A DNA stretch of 64,000 nt, taken from assembly GCA_032173965.1 (NCBI GenBank), contig CM063283.1:82152743-82216742 (forward strand), given 5' to 3'. This document shows, piece after piece, positions 24,480-38,339 of this stretch. The notes below the pieces were generated by a model that saw nothing but the letters and a program-made list of their open reading frames with translations, was not told the origin of the DNA and searched no databases. The position numbers and the translations under genes were made by a program. This stretch comes from Sitta carolinensis. Taxonomy: Eukaryota; Chordata; Aves; Passeriformes; Sittidae. Each line of letters begins with the position of its first letter. Position 1 is the first letter of the stretch.

Positions 24480-27400
24480 CTTTTTTCTACAGTACTATGC
24501 TTTCCTACACCTCAATCTTTAGTTCTGACGTATGCAGCAGAATTTAAAAGCTTCTTCATTTAAATTCAAATTAACTCTCCTCTCTCTGCTACAATTTTTT
24601 TTCCCCAAAGAACCCCTATCAACTTCTGTGACTACTTTTCACATACTTTTTAATAACTTAGTAGTATAGTTCCTGAAACAGGAATTCATACAGGGATAGT
24701 AGCTCCCCTTGCACTGATAAGAGTGTTGAAGGATTTGCTGGGTTTACCACTATAATTTTAATCATTATTACTTTGTGTAGAATCTCATCCTAAGTAGTCA
24801 GTGTGAAACTCAAGGTCCTTAGCTCACCTCAGAACACAAATTTTATTTTTATTTGCAAAATTACTAATGATGAACAATTAGAAGAGTGAGTCTGCATCTC
24901 CAAATCTCTTCCAGGTTCAGGTTCAATTTACAAATCATCCATTTGTAGTTGAAAAAAATAAAAGTAAACTGTGAATTCTCTGGAGTTTCACAAGGTCATT
25001 TTCAGTAACAGCAATAAGTGGTTTGCAGTTGATTTCAGCTAATAAAATAGTAATAGCTAAGGCCTCCCACAACTAAGACATGAAGCCTTTTACAACTATG
25101 CCAAAGCCTCCTTTCCTATCTGAGCTTATTAACTCTCATTTCCTGTTAACATCTACTATTCATAAACCACTGATCTCTAGCGGTGACCACTCTCCTGAAA
25201 GAAGATTGCACTGAAATCCCAAAATACTTCTCTGAAACACCTGTGGACAATATAGTTTTGGGCATACCATGCTCCCAAATTAATTCGTTTTACTTCTTAG
25301 ACTTTTTATTAAGGTCAGGCAATGTCATTGTGTAGGAACATTCTCTATTTATTTATTCAGGCAGCAGTATAAGGCACGATTGTCCTAATGTAATCCATCA
25401 TTCCCAGAAATCTACTATTTCTTTGTCAACTGCAGTGGTTTCACTGTTACCTATATGTCTTGCCAAATAACCTTCTTTCTCAGGTGTGTTATTTATGTTA
25501 CAGAAAATTTGCATTTTGCTGGCATCACACTAACCCGGCAGCTTTGGTTCTGTTCCAGGATACTCAGAGCTTCCAGTTATTCTCTTCCTACATTTCAGTT
25601 CCTTTTAGTGTTCTTTCCCACATTAAAATATCTTCGATGGTGCCCAAATTTCTTCTGTGCTATAGAAACTTTTTATTTTTGTTATACAAATGGAATGCTG
25701 AGCACAACATAAATGGAAGTCTGAAGAAACAAGGTTGTCTCAACAAGACATGTAAGAGTCATAAAACATGTGCTGTGTTTTTCCAAATGCTTTCCCTGGA
25801 ATCCTGCTGATACATCCTGCATATAAAAAAATCTGGTATTAGACAATCAGAAAATTATCCCCTAACAACTAATGTGACTTTTTTTCTTTTACTCTTTTTT
25901 ATTCAATTTCTCTGGTCTATCCAGACAGAAAACATTCTATCCTTATTTTTCTCTTAAGGGAAAATCTTTACTAGGGAATAAAGACTGGACCCACACTCTC
26001 CTATGCATTTCATGATCGTTGGGGTAATAAACTCACCCATATCTTTTTTTGGGTTTTTTCCTTCTTCCTTCAGAGGAATGGAATTTGAATAGGAAGAGGG
26101 ACTGGAGGAAGGCTGACTCTCTCCTCTGAAGCGTGTTCTGCTCAGACATCTTTTTCCTTATCTGGTATCCTCTGATGCTTCCTCAGGTATACTGTCCTCC
26201 TGTCCTCTCTCATGAGTACATTGTCCTGATGAGAACAAAGTTTCGACACATTATTTTTTCTGTAATGAATGCTCTTCTTCATAAAGTTTATACATACTGT
26301 ATCTGTCCACTTTATTTACCCTCATGTTAACTTTAGTTGCTATTATCTTACCCCTGTAAACCTCCCCTGACTCTCCATTATCTGCTTCTTGTCAGGAGGA
26401 TAACATTATTTCAATCAACACACCATCATGTGCACCAGTATCCAATTTAAAATGAATAAATGTCTTACTTGCTTTCAGGGTGATAGTCCATTCATCTTCT
26501 GATGAATTGCTCTTATGAAGAATCCCCCAGAGCAAACAGTGCTGTCATTGATCTCTCCTGTATGCTGCTTCTTACATGCTATTCTACAGTGATGTAATCT
26601 AGTGAAAACCTTCTTCCAGTTTATGGCTTGTGCTCTTTTCCACGCAATCTGTAGGCCCAGATGCTGTTCTTGTAGGACTCCAATTATAGCTTCATCAAAC
26701 ATCTTTCTTTTCTCTGTTTTGGATTCTCAATTATGTCCTCTCCTTTATTCTGAACTGGGCACCTGGTTAGTTTGACAAACTCTAAGTACTTTGTCAAGAG
26801 TTATTTCATGATGTTCCGATGATTTGTTCCAGATCCAGTCACAATCCCCTTTGTAATCAGGCTCTTGCTTCATTAAATTGTGAAATTTTCTCTCCAGTCA
26901 TAGAATTTCACTGTTATGAATTTCACCTTCTTTTTTAATACAGCCTTCTTTAAAATAAACAGAAAAAAAACCCAAACAAACCAGTATTTCAGAGCAAAAT
27001 AGTCCTGAACACTTTCACAGTTAATTCTGACTGCCTAAGTAGCTGGAAACCAAAAAAACCTCTCAGGACTTCAGTACAACCTATATAACAGCTATTATTC
27101 TTTAACTGCCTTCCCTTTTGCAAGCAGATAGAGTATGGGGTCATTCACACCTTCTGCTGTCCCACTCTCATCCAAAGTTTTCTCTGCAGTGAAATTCTTC
27201 ATTGCTTCATTATTCTACTTAAGATGCTTTCTTCCTTCCTTTTTATTTTCAGCACCATCAGTTACCTCCTGGTGATTAATCTGTGTGCAAGAAACTGACC
27301 TGGTATCTTGCCCATTTCCCATTGCTGTTGACAGCTGCATCACTTCCAAGGTTCTCTCCCAGACTGATCGTCTGGGACGCGAAGCCTTAACACGCCCTGT

Positions 27401-29849
27401 GTCTTTCCAGTGCAGGGGTTCACAAGTGCCACACTGACAAGGCTGACACCTTGAAGGAGTTTCTAAGGCACAGAGGTTGCTTTCCTGCCTCAGGGGATTA
27501 TAGCGCCTGAAGCCATATTAACTGTTGAACAGACTTCTCCCTCAGATACTAAGGTTTTTCACAGTCACTGGATTTGTCTTCTGCCCAAACGTCACAGAAT
27601 AAGTTTCCCAAAGGGGGAAATATTCCTCCTTGTTGAAGGTCAGTTTTTCTACAGTGAAAGACATTTCTCCTCTTCTTTCTAAACCCTCAGAAGAACTAGA
27701 TCTAGGCAATTCCTCTCATCGTTTCCTAGGTGTGCAAGCCACGTTGCACCAGTTTAGCAAATCTAACAGTTCTTGGAAGGAGTGGATCTGTTACATATGC
27801 AGGGTGCAGGTGGTCTGCACACATCCAGTAAACCTGCTCTCAACATGCACAGGACTCAGAACATCTGGTCCAAGATCGGAGGCGCAGTAATAAATAAGAA
27901 AGACAAATAAACTCACACCTTTGGTATAAAAGAGAAGCAGGCAAACACCACAACATATTCCTCAAAGTGGGAAAATATCACTTCCCTCTGCTTGTCTTTA
28001 TCATACACTCCATGGAAATCCCGGGCTTGTTTTTAAGACTATCTCACCCTTGTTCAGGATGACAGATCTCTGAACATGATGAGCAAGGCTGAAACTGCAT
28101 CTAGGTCCAAGCAGGTTGTCAAACATCTGAAAATCCATTATATATAAAAGCAGTCTTCAAATTCCATGTGGTTAGAATTGTCAAAAGACAGAAAGGCATC
28201 ATCTGGAAAACTTAACACAATGTAGTTTTAAGCAGAGCCAGGAGAAAGGAAAAGAAAAAAAAAAAAAAAAAAAAAAAAAGAAAATTACTCAAAGTTACCT
28301 CTTATCTTGCTTTTTATTTCTGAAAGAGTTTGAATGTATATACCTCAGTGACATGCAGGTAAAAATGAAAGATCCATATGAACACCATACATAGGCTTGT
28401 CTGCAAATTTATAAAAGAGCTACAAGAGCTGGCACAGTGAGTAGTGCTGCAAACATTTGTGTTTTTATCTCCCAACCAAATAAATAAAGCTGTGTCTATA
28501 TAATTACTGAGGAAGATGCATCTTCAGCCCATGAGCTCCTGCCAAGAAGAGGGTTGAACTCAGATTTTGTTAAGGCACTTAACAAGCCAAATCTGAATTC
28601 AAGTTAGATGACAATAACACCACTATGAAAAGACCCAACAAATTCATACCATCAAAATCACTTTCTCCAGGTTCTCATGACACCTCATTATGACTAAAAT
28701 CTTTATAATCAATAAGAAACATACTCCAGGACAGTGCAATAATTTATACAAAAATTTTCCTCTTATGCATTCACAACTCAAATGCTTTATTAATAGCTGC
28801 TACTACAGTTTTTTTCTTCTCACTGTAAATTCAGTAGGATTTACACATAAGGACTAATCTCTCATCTGTTTATGGAATATTCATGTCTTTCATGGGAATA
28901 AACTATCTGACTTATCCAAATTTTCTTTCTCCAAATTCCAAGTTCTCATAATCCCTGCAGAGCTACAAATTCCAAGAGAAGTGTTGCTATTAGGGACCAA
29001 TATGAGTCCATCCTTCACTCAGATTCAAGGCTCTGGAAGCGCTTTTCTTAATCCAAAACAAGAAGTCAGATTAAATTTTTCCTCCCAACCCTGAGCAAAT
29101 CCATCACTTGAAACCCTCACAGCTTAAAAGTATTAAAGTTTTGAATCTGGCAATGTTTTCCTGAGTGAGTGAGAAAGCTGATTATTTCAAGTTGGAATTG
29201 AATACACTATTGTATCCTTAACAAAACCAAAAGAGAGTGGTTTCACTGACTTTCAAGGTACACTGTGGTTATGCTGGCAGAAGATATAGCCATATATTTA
29301 GTATCATTTCAAGTCATAAAAACTTGTTCATGATTTTTTTTTTTTTTTTTTTTTTGCTTAACTTGGAAAGTTTACTGGCTGGTCACACATGGACAATTGC
29401 AAAATGACTAAATGAATCTTCCAATTGTCAGTATTATTTCCAAAACATATTTGTCATTAAACTGAGATGGCACGTGATAATTTTTACTGCCAATGGACCA
29501 TTTTAGAGACTGAGCGAAAACAGGATTACTACAGAGATTTTCTCATCTACTATAAGCAGTTTAAATACCAAGATAATTTGTATTCCTTCTTACTTATCAA
29601 AAAAACTTCTGAAAAGTCTTCATCTGAAGATTAGAGACACCTAAAAGGAAGTTTAGAGCTTTGTCAATTGCTTTCACTATGAAATATTTCTCAAAGTTTG
29701 GCTTTAGAAGTTTTTAAAAAGTAGACATTGTGTTACATGGCATGGAAAGCCCAGCATATACTCTGGTGGGGAAAGGGATGCACAGTCCTACCAATCCTAC
29801 TATTACCATTCTAATTCCTAGCTTCAGAAGAGAAAGACACTTTAGGAAT

Positions 29850-29905
29850 GATCAAAAAAAAAAAAAAAAAAAAAAAAAAACCAAAAAAAAAAAAAAAAAA
29901 CCAAC
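29850..29905. repeat. Interrupted A-rich homopolymer
   Basis: Two long A runs separated by CC. Similar A or T runs occur near 6.02, 19.97-20.07, 28.26, 29.34, 31.25, 50.61, 52.32 and 55.87 kb. None is attached to a recognisable retrogene. Confidence 0.85.
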
Positions 29906-31235
29906 CAAAACACTGTATGATCTGATCCTTTCTTTTCCATAATGCAATATCCTTAACAAGACAGTTTGGGGGTCCAATCTTCTCAAAATGCATGGAAGTT
30001 ACAAATTACTCCTGACTGTCAAAGATGGTAATTGTAATATATAGGCAACACCAACTAACTAGAAGTCCTGTGATCAGCCTCATTTACAGAGATAACTGCC
30101 TGTGCAGCACAGTCCTTGGCTCATTCAACAACACCCTCTGAGATGAACCTGGATTCATGGGGCTTGTTTTGCTCAATACTAAACATTTTCTCTTCTAACC
30201 TTGTTGGTATTCTTTTAGAAAAAAAAATACCATATTTCCCTATAGGTTTTACTCAAGAAAGGGTTTAAAGGATTGAGAGTTCCTAAAAAATTTCTAATTA
30301 AATGCAATAGATTTAAGGGTCTATGACATTGAAGCTTCATTTGGCCATCCATCAACATTTCATAACCCTAAGCACATTATCTTGACCAACAGTGCGAAAT
30401 GTGAATGAACTAGAACACTGACAAGGTTGAGCCCCAAGAGACAGAGAAAAACAAGAGGTGATGGGAAAAGAGCTTGCTGAAAAGAGATCTAAAAGAAGAA
30501 ATAGAATTACACTTTCTAATGTTGGCAAATAAGGTAAATGGACATCAGCATTGCAAGTTTTATTATATTTGAGGTTTGAAAAGACTAATTTCTACCAGAG
30601 GGAAGAACTGTCTCTCTTGTTCTCAGATTATCATATGTTAAAATCCAGAAATACATGACGTAATAATGGAAATTAAATGGCCTTCCAGTACTAAAATTAT
30701 GCCTGAAAAATTACTTCTATCGCTGTTCTATCCTTAAGGTAATTTTTCTGAACTTCATGATCATAAATGGTAGCTTCAGGAAGGGAAGTGAAGTTAGTTC
30801 TAATGCGGCTGGCTGAGGCCACAGGCCATGCCACATGTGCCAGAGAGAATTGTATGGCAAACCTGAAGAAAACAGTTTGATTTTTGCTTCCATTGACTAA
30901 ATTGCCTCTTGTTAAGTCATGTCATATTCATACTCCAGTCAGTAAATAGCTAAAATCCAGCCCTAAGGCAAGGTGCAAGACAATGGGTTTTGTTAATAAA
31001 TATGTGGATGATCTGCAACTGGCAATCTGACCAGGAAAAAGAGACTTCAGAAGCTGATAGTCAAAAACTCTCCTTCAATCCATAAATGCTTCAGAAATTT
31101 CCAGCTGTGTCTTAGTTTATTAAAAGTGTACCCAGCTCAATGGTCTTGCTAGACAATTCATTCAGTTTTCTCAGTCCCAATCCTTTATAAGTGAACAGGG
31201 AATGGTCTTCAGACAACAAGATGATTAAAAGTAAT

Positions 31236-31267
<32 letters not shown>

Positions 31268-32370
31268 GTCATGGCAGTCTGCCCTCTCTCACCTACTTTC
31301 TTGGACCCCTGTGAAGTATGTAAGGTTTTTCCTGAGTCACAGACGAGTTCAGCAGAGTCTTAGCCAGCCCAACACTTCTGGGAAGCATCAGCCCAGGACC
31401 TTTGTATAGTAAAGCAAATATTACAAGCAGTGACAATTCTAGTGCTCCTATAGAGTGGATCCCAGTATGATGGGAGACAGGATGTGGTCTCCTCTACCAC
31501 TAGGAGAAGCCTTGGCTCATCTGACCAATGGAGTAAAGCAATACTGGTTTAGGACATATGGAAAAAACTAAAGACAGAAAAGTATGATTTAATAAAAAGT
31601 GATTTCTAGAGTGCCCGCTACAGATGCACTCAGCTGTTCTGCATAAAATGTAAGGAAAGATTCCAGATTTTTATGCTTTATTTCCTTTTAGGTGTTTTCT
31701 CAGCCTGCTCGATTTCTCAGTTCAGGTTTCTGTTGCTTTAGAGATTCAAAATTGTTCTTCAATGTTTTTTCTTTCTTATATGAATTCCTACAAATGCAAA
31801 AAAACAATTTTTTTTGTAACAGCTTTCTTTCTACAGTGTAAATTTTGTTGTGTATATCAGGAGTATGACAGACATTTCATTACTAGCGTCATCAGTTTCA
31901 GGAGGTGGGATATTCCCCATCAGAGGTTTACATTTACTAATATGTAAGATTCTAGGCTTGGGTTCTACAGAAACAAGTCTGACATTTATGTAATTTCCAG
32001 GAATCAAATCATACTTCAGCCACATATATGTTGATCTGTTGATCTTGAGGCTTTATTTACAAAAATCAAAGGTTTATGTATGACTTTCAGGCATATACTT
32101 TTCCTGAGAGGAAAAGGATGATGATCAGCCAATGGTTTATCAGTGTCCTCCCATCACGCCCATCTCCCAGTGCAATACAATTGGTTTATCAGCTACATTA
32201 TCAACCATTCCCCCAATAGGCATACTTGTGCTATCTCTGGTAAACACATATTTTGATAACCCTAGCAAAGCAATTACCTTATAGCTCTTATACATATCCA
32301 TATTGCCTGGCAGCATGCTCAGTGGCCTGCAGCAGACTGAGCATTTCATGTGCTCTCTCATGAAGCTATT

Positions 32371-32480
32371 TTGCCTCTGTCTCAGTTTCCCCACCTGTAA
32401 TATGTGTTATATTTCCTACCAAAGGATATGGTTGTGATTAGTATTAAATGTTTGTGAAGCATTTTGAAGTTGAAAGGTTT
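32371..32480 (+). repeat. MIR-like SINE relic
   Basis: CTCAGTTTCCCCACCTGTAA followed by CCTACC, GGTTGTGA, TATTAAATG and AAGCATTTTGAA keeps the order of segments in MIR/CORE SINEs (the TCAGTTTCCTCATCTGTAAAATG to GAGGATTAAATG core). Very old and diverged. Confidence 0.6.
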
Positions 32481-35400
32481 GAAATAACAGGGTTTTGCTC
32501 AAGTTTACCTCAAGCAAAACTGAGAGTGTGAAGGTGTGTTTTACCTCCAAGCAGCAAATAAGAATCACTATAGCATTTGTGAAAAGAGGCAGGTCATATA
32601 ATGAAAAAACAGGTCCCTGAGCACAGATTCAAGCAACAGCTGAAATTATATTTTCATGATATTTGGAACCACTTCAATGCATTGAATGCAATATCATACT
32701 TTAATAAGAGGGCTTTTTCAAAAACATTGACTAATATAAACATCCAAAGAACAAATTATAATCCATATTCACAAGATAAACTTTTTGTACTGTTTATTAA
32801 AGTTTCTACACCTTTGATAAACATAATTTACAAAATCAGAAGGAATACCACTGAATGTCTTTGACTAATCCTATATCATATGCCAGAGTCAACAAGATTA
32901 AATTCCAGGAATTAGTCATAGCACAGTGACTCTGGAGTGGAGATTTTGATGAAAATTCAGATGCCTAAACTTGGTGGTCAACAACATGGATGGCTACAAA
33001 AGAATGAGATATCAATCTAGTCACTGGAGAGATCCATGACAAAATAGCTGCCATTTCTGATGCTCTGGTGTATCCTGCAAGGTGCCAGATATCCTGCCAG
33101 TATGTCTTACATCAGAACTCACTTGGAGGTCTCAAGCACCTTATAACATCTCTCCCTGTAAGTGAGTCAGTCCCAAGTACCTGCTCTAGACTCCTTTGAG
33201 TGAATGAATTTATTTTAAAAATTGGATATTTTTAACAAATTCCTCCAAAGAATACTTTTGATATTGATAGAGGAACTGTGTGAGGATGGGAGAGTACAGG
33301 GGACACAGTACACAGTACTAGGAACTGCTTTCCAGGGTCTTCCTCTGGAAGAAATGGCTCTCCTCCAGAGGAAACGTGGTTCTGTTATTCCTGCCTATTT
33401 CAATGAGAAGGGGTTCTTTCTGTAATCACAGCAGAGGGAAGAAAGAGCTGCCAGCCATTCTTCCAGCTGTATTGCAAGAAAAGGAACCTCCTTCCTTTGA
33501 AACTTCATACAGGGCATCAGATCATAGCATAGATGAAGTTAAAAACCAGAATAAAAGCTTTTTGTGACATGACACTGTCTCCTTATTGCTGTCACAGATA
33601 TTGTTAGTACAAGGCAGAGAGAGTTAATTTTGTATCCTTTTGGAAAATCTTTATAAATTTATCTTGTAATAAAGATCTGTTTTAGGCAAGAGGAGGTCAG
33701 CTTTAGAGTTCTGAGTGACATGCACTTAGAAAGTTCTTTAAGAGGTGTTGCTATGCTAGCACTGTGTCACTGGCTCCAGGACAGCAGGAAAAAGTTTTGG
33801 AAAGCACAAGAAACCTGCCCTTCGAGCCCCAGCTATTCACCCAGCCCCACCCAGCAGTGAATCAAAACACCCATCTCCTGCTATACTGCATCAAGATACC
33901 TTATTTTGGACTAAGAATGTGCTTGTTAGATGTCCAGTGATACCTTAAAGTAACCATAATGGAGATGAGCAGAACCTCCCTTCCAGCAGAAAAGAAGTGT
34001 GGGATCAGGAATAAGAAAAATCAATGGAAAGTACTGATTTCTACCCAAACTTGTGCTCACTGGAGATTAGTGATCATATTATTCAGGCCAACAGGAAAAC
34101 ATGGAGAAAAACTGTTAGATAAAAAGATCACAGACACTCGCTGTGCAAGGAGAGGTGATGACTTTTGCCCCTCAAGTAAATTTTTCTAGATACATGAACA
34201 CCCCAGAGCAAGGCACAGAAGTAATCTTCTACCCACAGTGAAACCCTGGGTCTTATGTCCAGTGTAACCCCCTCTCTCCTCTAAAAGTCACAAATGCCAT
34301 ATTTTGTGAATGGGTCTCAGAGAATGTCAAAAGATGTGAAAATACTTATTTAGCCAGACAGTTCCTGAATGAGTACTTCTCTGAAGAGACTCTAGAATGA
34401 GACCTAATCAAGGAAGCGTTATAAAAAAAAAACTTTTGTTAAATTTGCCTGTTATGTCATAATATGATTAATTACAATAACAAAGTACGATCGTCCTTTC
34501 TTCTACCTCATCTATTTTGGGGGAGGTGTCGTTAGGACAAGCATTAGACCTAGGATAACTCTCAGCCTATCACACATTTTAGAGGATGTCAGAAATCTCC
34601 AAGAGCAACAGCATTGCACAGGAGCTGCTGATAGCTCCTCAAACGCATAGATTATTCTATTTTTGATGATATGCGTATGTCAATCTCAGAGCAAAATTGA
34701 GCCCTTAGGGCAAAATTCTTCTCTCAGATCCACACATCAATGGGAGTTCCCCTCATTCAGGAGGAACAGACTATGGGAGGTGAGAGCTGCTGCGTAGGTC
34801 AGGATAGAAAATTTTATCTGTAGTGGGGTTTTTTTTGAAATAGTAAGTCTAAAATAGAAATGTAAGTTTCTGTAATAGAAAAACTTTTGAACAAAATCTA
34901 GATCTGCCCTACCAGCACCGCAGAAAAGCATACCACATCCACAAACAAACAAATATTTAGGTCAGGGTTTTGGAGTGAAAGAGAAGGTAAAATTATGTCT
35001 TTAGAAAAACTGAATATATCAAATTCTTCCTCTAAATGGTGAATTTCTTCAGAATGAAAACACTCTTTATTTTTTATTATAACAGACTCACTGGGGACAA
35101 GGTGGTTGAAGATCTCTGTAATCCTTCACAAGGTGAGAAATCACATTCCTAGTGCCTTCAGGCCTTTATAGGCTGTCTGGGTGTGTATGTAAAGAAAAAA
35201 TGCCTCATTCCACCACGCTCACCATGAAGCATGCCCAGCATATAAAATGGAATTCCTTTGTCCAGAGGGGTTGATGAAGAAGAAGGATCACTAATCTAGA
35301 GTAGCCACTCAGGAGCTCTGATTCCACCTTCCCCGTTCTCTACAGGCCAAATATGCATGTAAATTTTAGGTTAAGCATACTAAAATATACATGTACAAAG

Positions 35401-36518
35401 AAAGTAGCCTGTCAAGCAATTTTGGAATTGCTGCCAAAGTGTGTATCTGAGCCAGGTCTATGTTCACTTCACATGTGCCTATCCTTTCATGTTTCTTTAA
35501 TGACAAAATTAATCCCTTCACAGTGAAACAGTACAGAACCTATACCCCCTTTTAATTCCTAATTCTCTCTGATTTCTAATTTGGAAACTAACAGCTATTA
35601 AAATAATGTTTAAAAGTGTGAATCAGGGCATCTATCCTACAGTGACTCCCTGAACTGGTGTGAGTTTCACCTGAAAATTCCAGGCTGCTGGTGTCGGGTA
35701 TTAATGTTGGTGGTCTGATTTGGTCTTTCTCTCTTGCTTCTGCTATTTCATCTCTTTCAACATTTTCCTGCTTGAAAACTTCACAACTCGTTAGTCACTA
35801 TTGAGATCATTAGCATGTAGCCTTGGCTCTCCACAACTACTATAAACAAAGATATAAAGTGCTTTCTCATGTTTCTTGCTGCGGTTTTGGAAGCAGTGTA
35901 TATTGCAAGAGGGCAAAGGGACTTACAGCTTCAGACAGATCAGTACAAGCAAAACAGCAGCCAGAGACAACACCTAAGGCTTTGGAAAGATGTTACTTTT
36001 TTAATTATTAACAAGAAACAATCTAAATTAGAAACTCCACTAATGTGCCTGTAGGAACCACATACCCCTAACACAAATGTTTATGAATTAGGTAAGCTTT
36101 TAAGTACTAGTTAAATAAATATTCAGCTATAAACCATTCTGCCTGTGGACATGTAGCTAGAAATCTTTGTTATCCTGCTAGATACACTATGGATATAAAA
36201 TGGAAACAAGGACAGCTATAAAAAGTTTGTATTCTATTTCCACTTGAGAAATGTCAAACTTTATTTTTGTTAGTGTCTCTCTAGAAAATATTTCTCAGGC
36301 AGTTTTTTACCCATAACCTGAGAAGAATATTTAATTGCAGGAATAATCACTGTTGAGTATCAAAATTAACTTAATACTCATTAGTTCGACTGTGGCAGTA
36401 CTTCTGAACTTGACTTGTAAAATTTGTGCAATGAATTATTGAAAAGCCATTATAAAAATAACCTCTTCTTTTCTAATATGGCTGCTTGTATTTCCCCATT
36501 GAAACACAGCATGCACCT

Positions 36519-36532
36519 GTTGCCATAGAAAC
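36519..36532. promoter_or_regulatory. Candidate RFX X-box
   Basis: GTTGCCATAGAAAC matches the near-palindromic RFX consensus (GTTGCCATGGAAAC) with one change in the spacer/half-site. An E-box-like CACCTG overlaps its 5' side. Isolated motif; function unproven. Confidence 0.35.
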
Positions 36533-38339
36533 CATTATTTTCTGAAATAAACATTACTTTTTTCCTCATTCCTACATCCACATACAAAAATCTAAACTAT
36601 GACACCTTTCAAATCATATGTGTTTTGAGCACAACAATTTAAATAATAATCTTATTAAGGATAAAAAACTATCTTACCTAAACATGCAGACATTTAAGTG
36701 ACATGAAAGATGATAACTATCAAAGTTTATTAAACACAACATCACATGCACATATACAGTCCTTAAAGGAGTGATGTTTTTGGGAATCTTGTCATTGTGT
36801 AAAATATGAGAAGGAGGAGTTTCACTGTTTGGGGGCACAGGGAAAGATTTATATGTAAAGCAAGTTTCCCACAGTGTGCTTCTCATATCTCTTTTGTTCT
36901 AATCCTGTGGTCTCTGAGCACTTGGAAAGGAACCTTCTAGTCCATGGCTGGGTTGAATGTGGGTAATTTTATTTGACTAATTGGGAAGTCCTTTTTAGCA
37001 TTGTTCTCCTGCAACACAGAGAGTTTGGCTGATTTTCAAAAGTCTCATGTACAATTTCCAAAAACTGAGTGCTAACTCAGTTCAAGGAATTTAGAAAACT
37101 GTCCACAGGGACTAATGTTGTCATGTCTATGCTATGGGAGCCTCATGCACTAGTTCTGAAAGAAACACGCTGTTGCAAAGAAAATATTTCATATTTCTAG
37201 CAGTAAGGAGGAATTTCTAGAGATTGCTTCTCTGTCAACTATTATACATGAAGAGTGGGTAAAAAAAAGGCAAAATAAAATAACACCACAGTAAATAAAA
37301 CACAAATGTCCATAAAAATTAGTAGAAAAAGCATAATACAAGTTTCATCCTGGTCCACTCCTGACTATCATCAGGCAGGTATGAAAAGATAGCAAATGCC
37401 TATAACTGAGACCCACAAAAACCAGCCTGGAATATAGAGGACAAAAATCAGCAGTTTTCCTGCATGTTAAGTAGAAACACGCTGAAACATGCAGGCAGCA
37501 CTCAGCCTTTATAGTGTTGCAAAAGATGTGTGGACACTCTAAACATTTGTTTTGCTTTTCAAGAACCCTTCCTCAAAGTACAAGCAATAAAGAGCAAAGG
37601 CAGGCCACATCAATTCCCAAGCACTAAAGCAGAGATGTGCCTTGCAGCATACCTCAGGGAAGAAGGGATTGGAACTATCTTGGACCACTTTAGGAAGTAG
37701 GTCCCAAAGGGAACACCTTGACAGCAGCCATCTTTATACACTGCAAGGTTTTCAGGGTAATCATTCTTTACTGACTAATTGAAACATCAAGAGAGACTTG
37801 GACTTTTATGTAGGTGACACTCAAGGCTTTAAATACTGAAACCATCTCATTCCATATCAACAGAAAACAAACAAGCAGTCATTATTGAGAACGAGATGGC
37901 TACCAGCAAGGGACTCTAACATCTGAGTCAACATAAGAGATAACTCTATTTGCAATACATTATAGTGTTCTATAATAGTTTACAGATCATAGCTAGAGTT
38001 ATTCTCCCTTCACATAAGAATAAAGACACCTAGATCAAGGAGGTATATCTTGCTAGGCTCTATAAACTTCACCGATTACAGCCCAAGTGAAAGGCTGAGA
38101 CTAGACTAGCTTGTGACCAAGCTGTGCTGCAGTTCATGATAACAGTATGGCTGTTACTTTTTCAAAAGTCAGTGGTTCTCTGGCAGTGAGGGATGTCCAT
38201 CACCATTTATGAGGAAACTTTGAAACCTTATGCAACCTGGATTTATCTTATTTATAGGAAGACCACTACAGAATATAGCTACCAAACAAAATTGGATCTA
38301 GAGCAAGTACCCATATAAAAGGAATAAAGCAACACCAAG

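Larger units (their letters stand above)
23040..26940 (-). mobile_element. Decayed Ty3/gypsy-like retrotransposon (gag end, protease, RT, RNase H, integrase)
   Basis: The minus strand, read across frames, shows family motifs in the canonical Ty3/gypsy order. Gag end resembling LTLDKALEICR-type sequence: EITLDKVLRVCQTNQV (26760-26807). A possible zinc-knuckle relic follows. Protease active site FKLDTGA (26431-26451). RT region VGKNTKRN (25598-25624) and KCKFSVT (25496-25516). The connection motif RFLGMMDYIRTIVPYTAA (25360-25413). RNase H AQIGKEALA (25099-25125) and EINCKPLIAV (25007-25036). An integrase stretch open for 77 codons (24249-24479) with HEMILLGDT and FDSSGPELVIREC. Beyond the nested LTR, integrase C-terminal SPSELLSRR (23200-23235). 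Stops and shifts are frequent, so it is ancient and dead. LTRs were not found; gag may extend to about 27.9 kb. Confidence 0.8.
26941..38339. other. Non-coding region, possible gag remains at its start
   Basis: The stretch 26.94-27.9 kb may be the 5' part of the gypsy fossil, but no motif is secure. The rest is AT-rich DNA with homopolymer runs and one MIR-like relic. An RFX-type X-box lies at 36519-36532. No gene recognised. Confidence 0.6.

Noticed and set aside
30998..31030. A frame reading NKYVDDLQLAI, like the YVDD motif of a retroviral reverse transcriptase
   Set aside because: Only the four-residue motif and a weak downstream likeness are present. Upstream RT blocks could not be found, so it may be chance.
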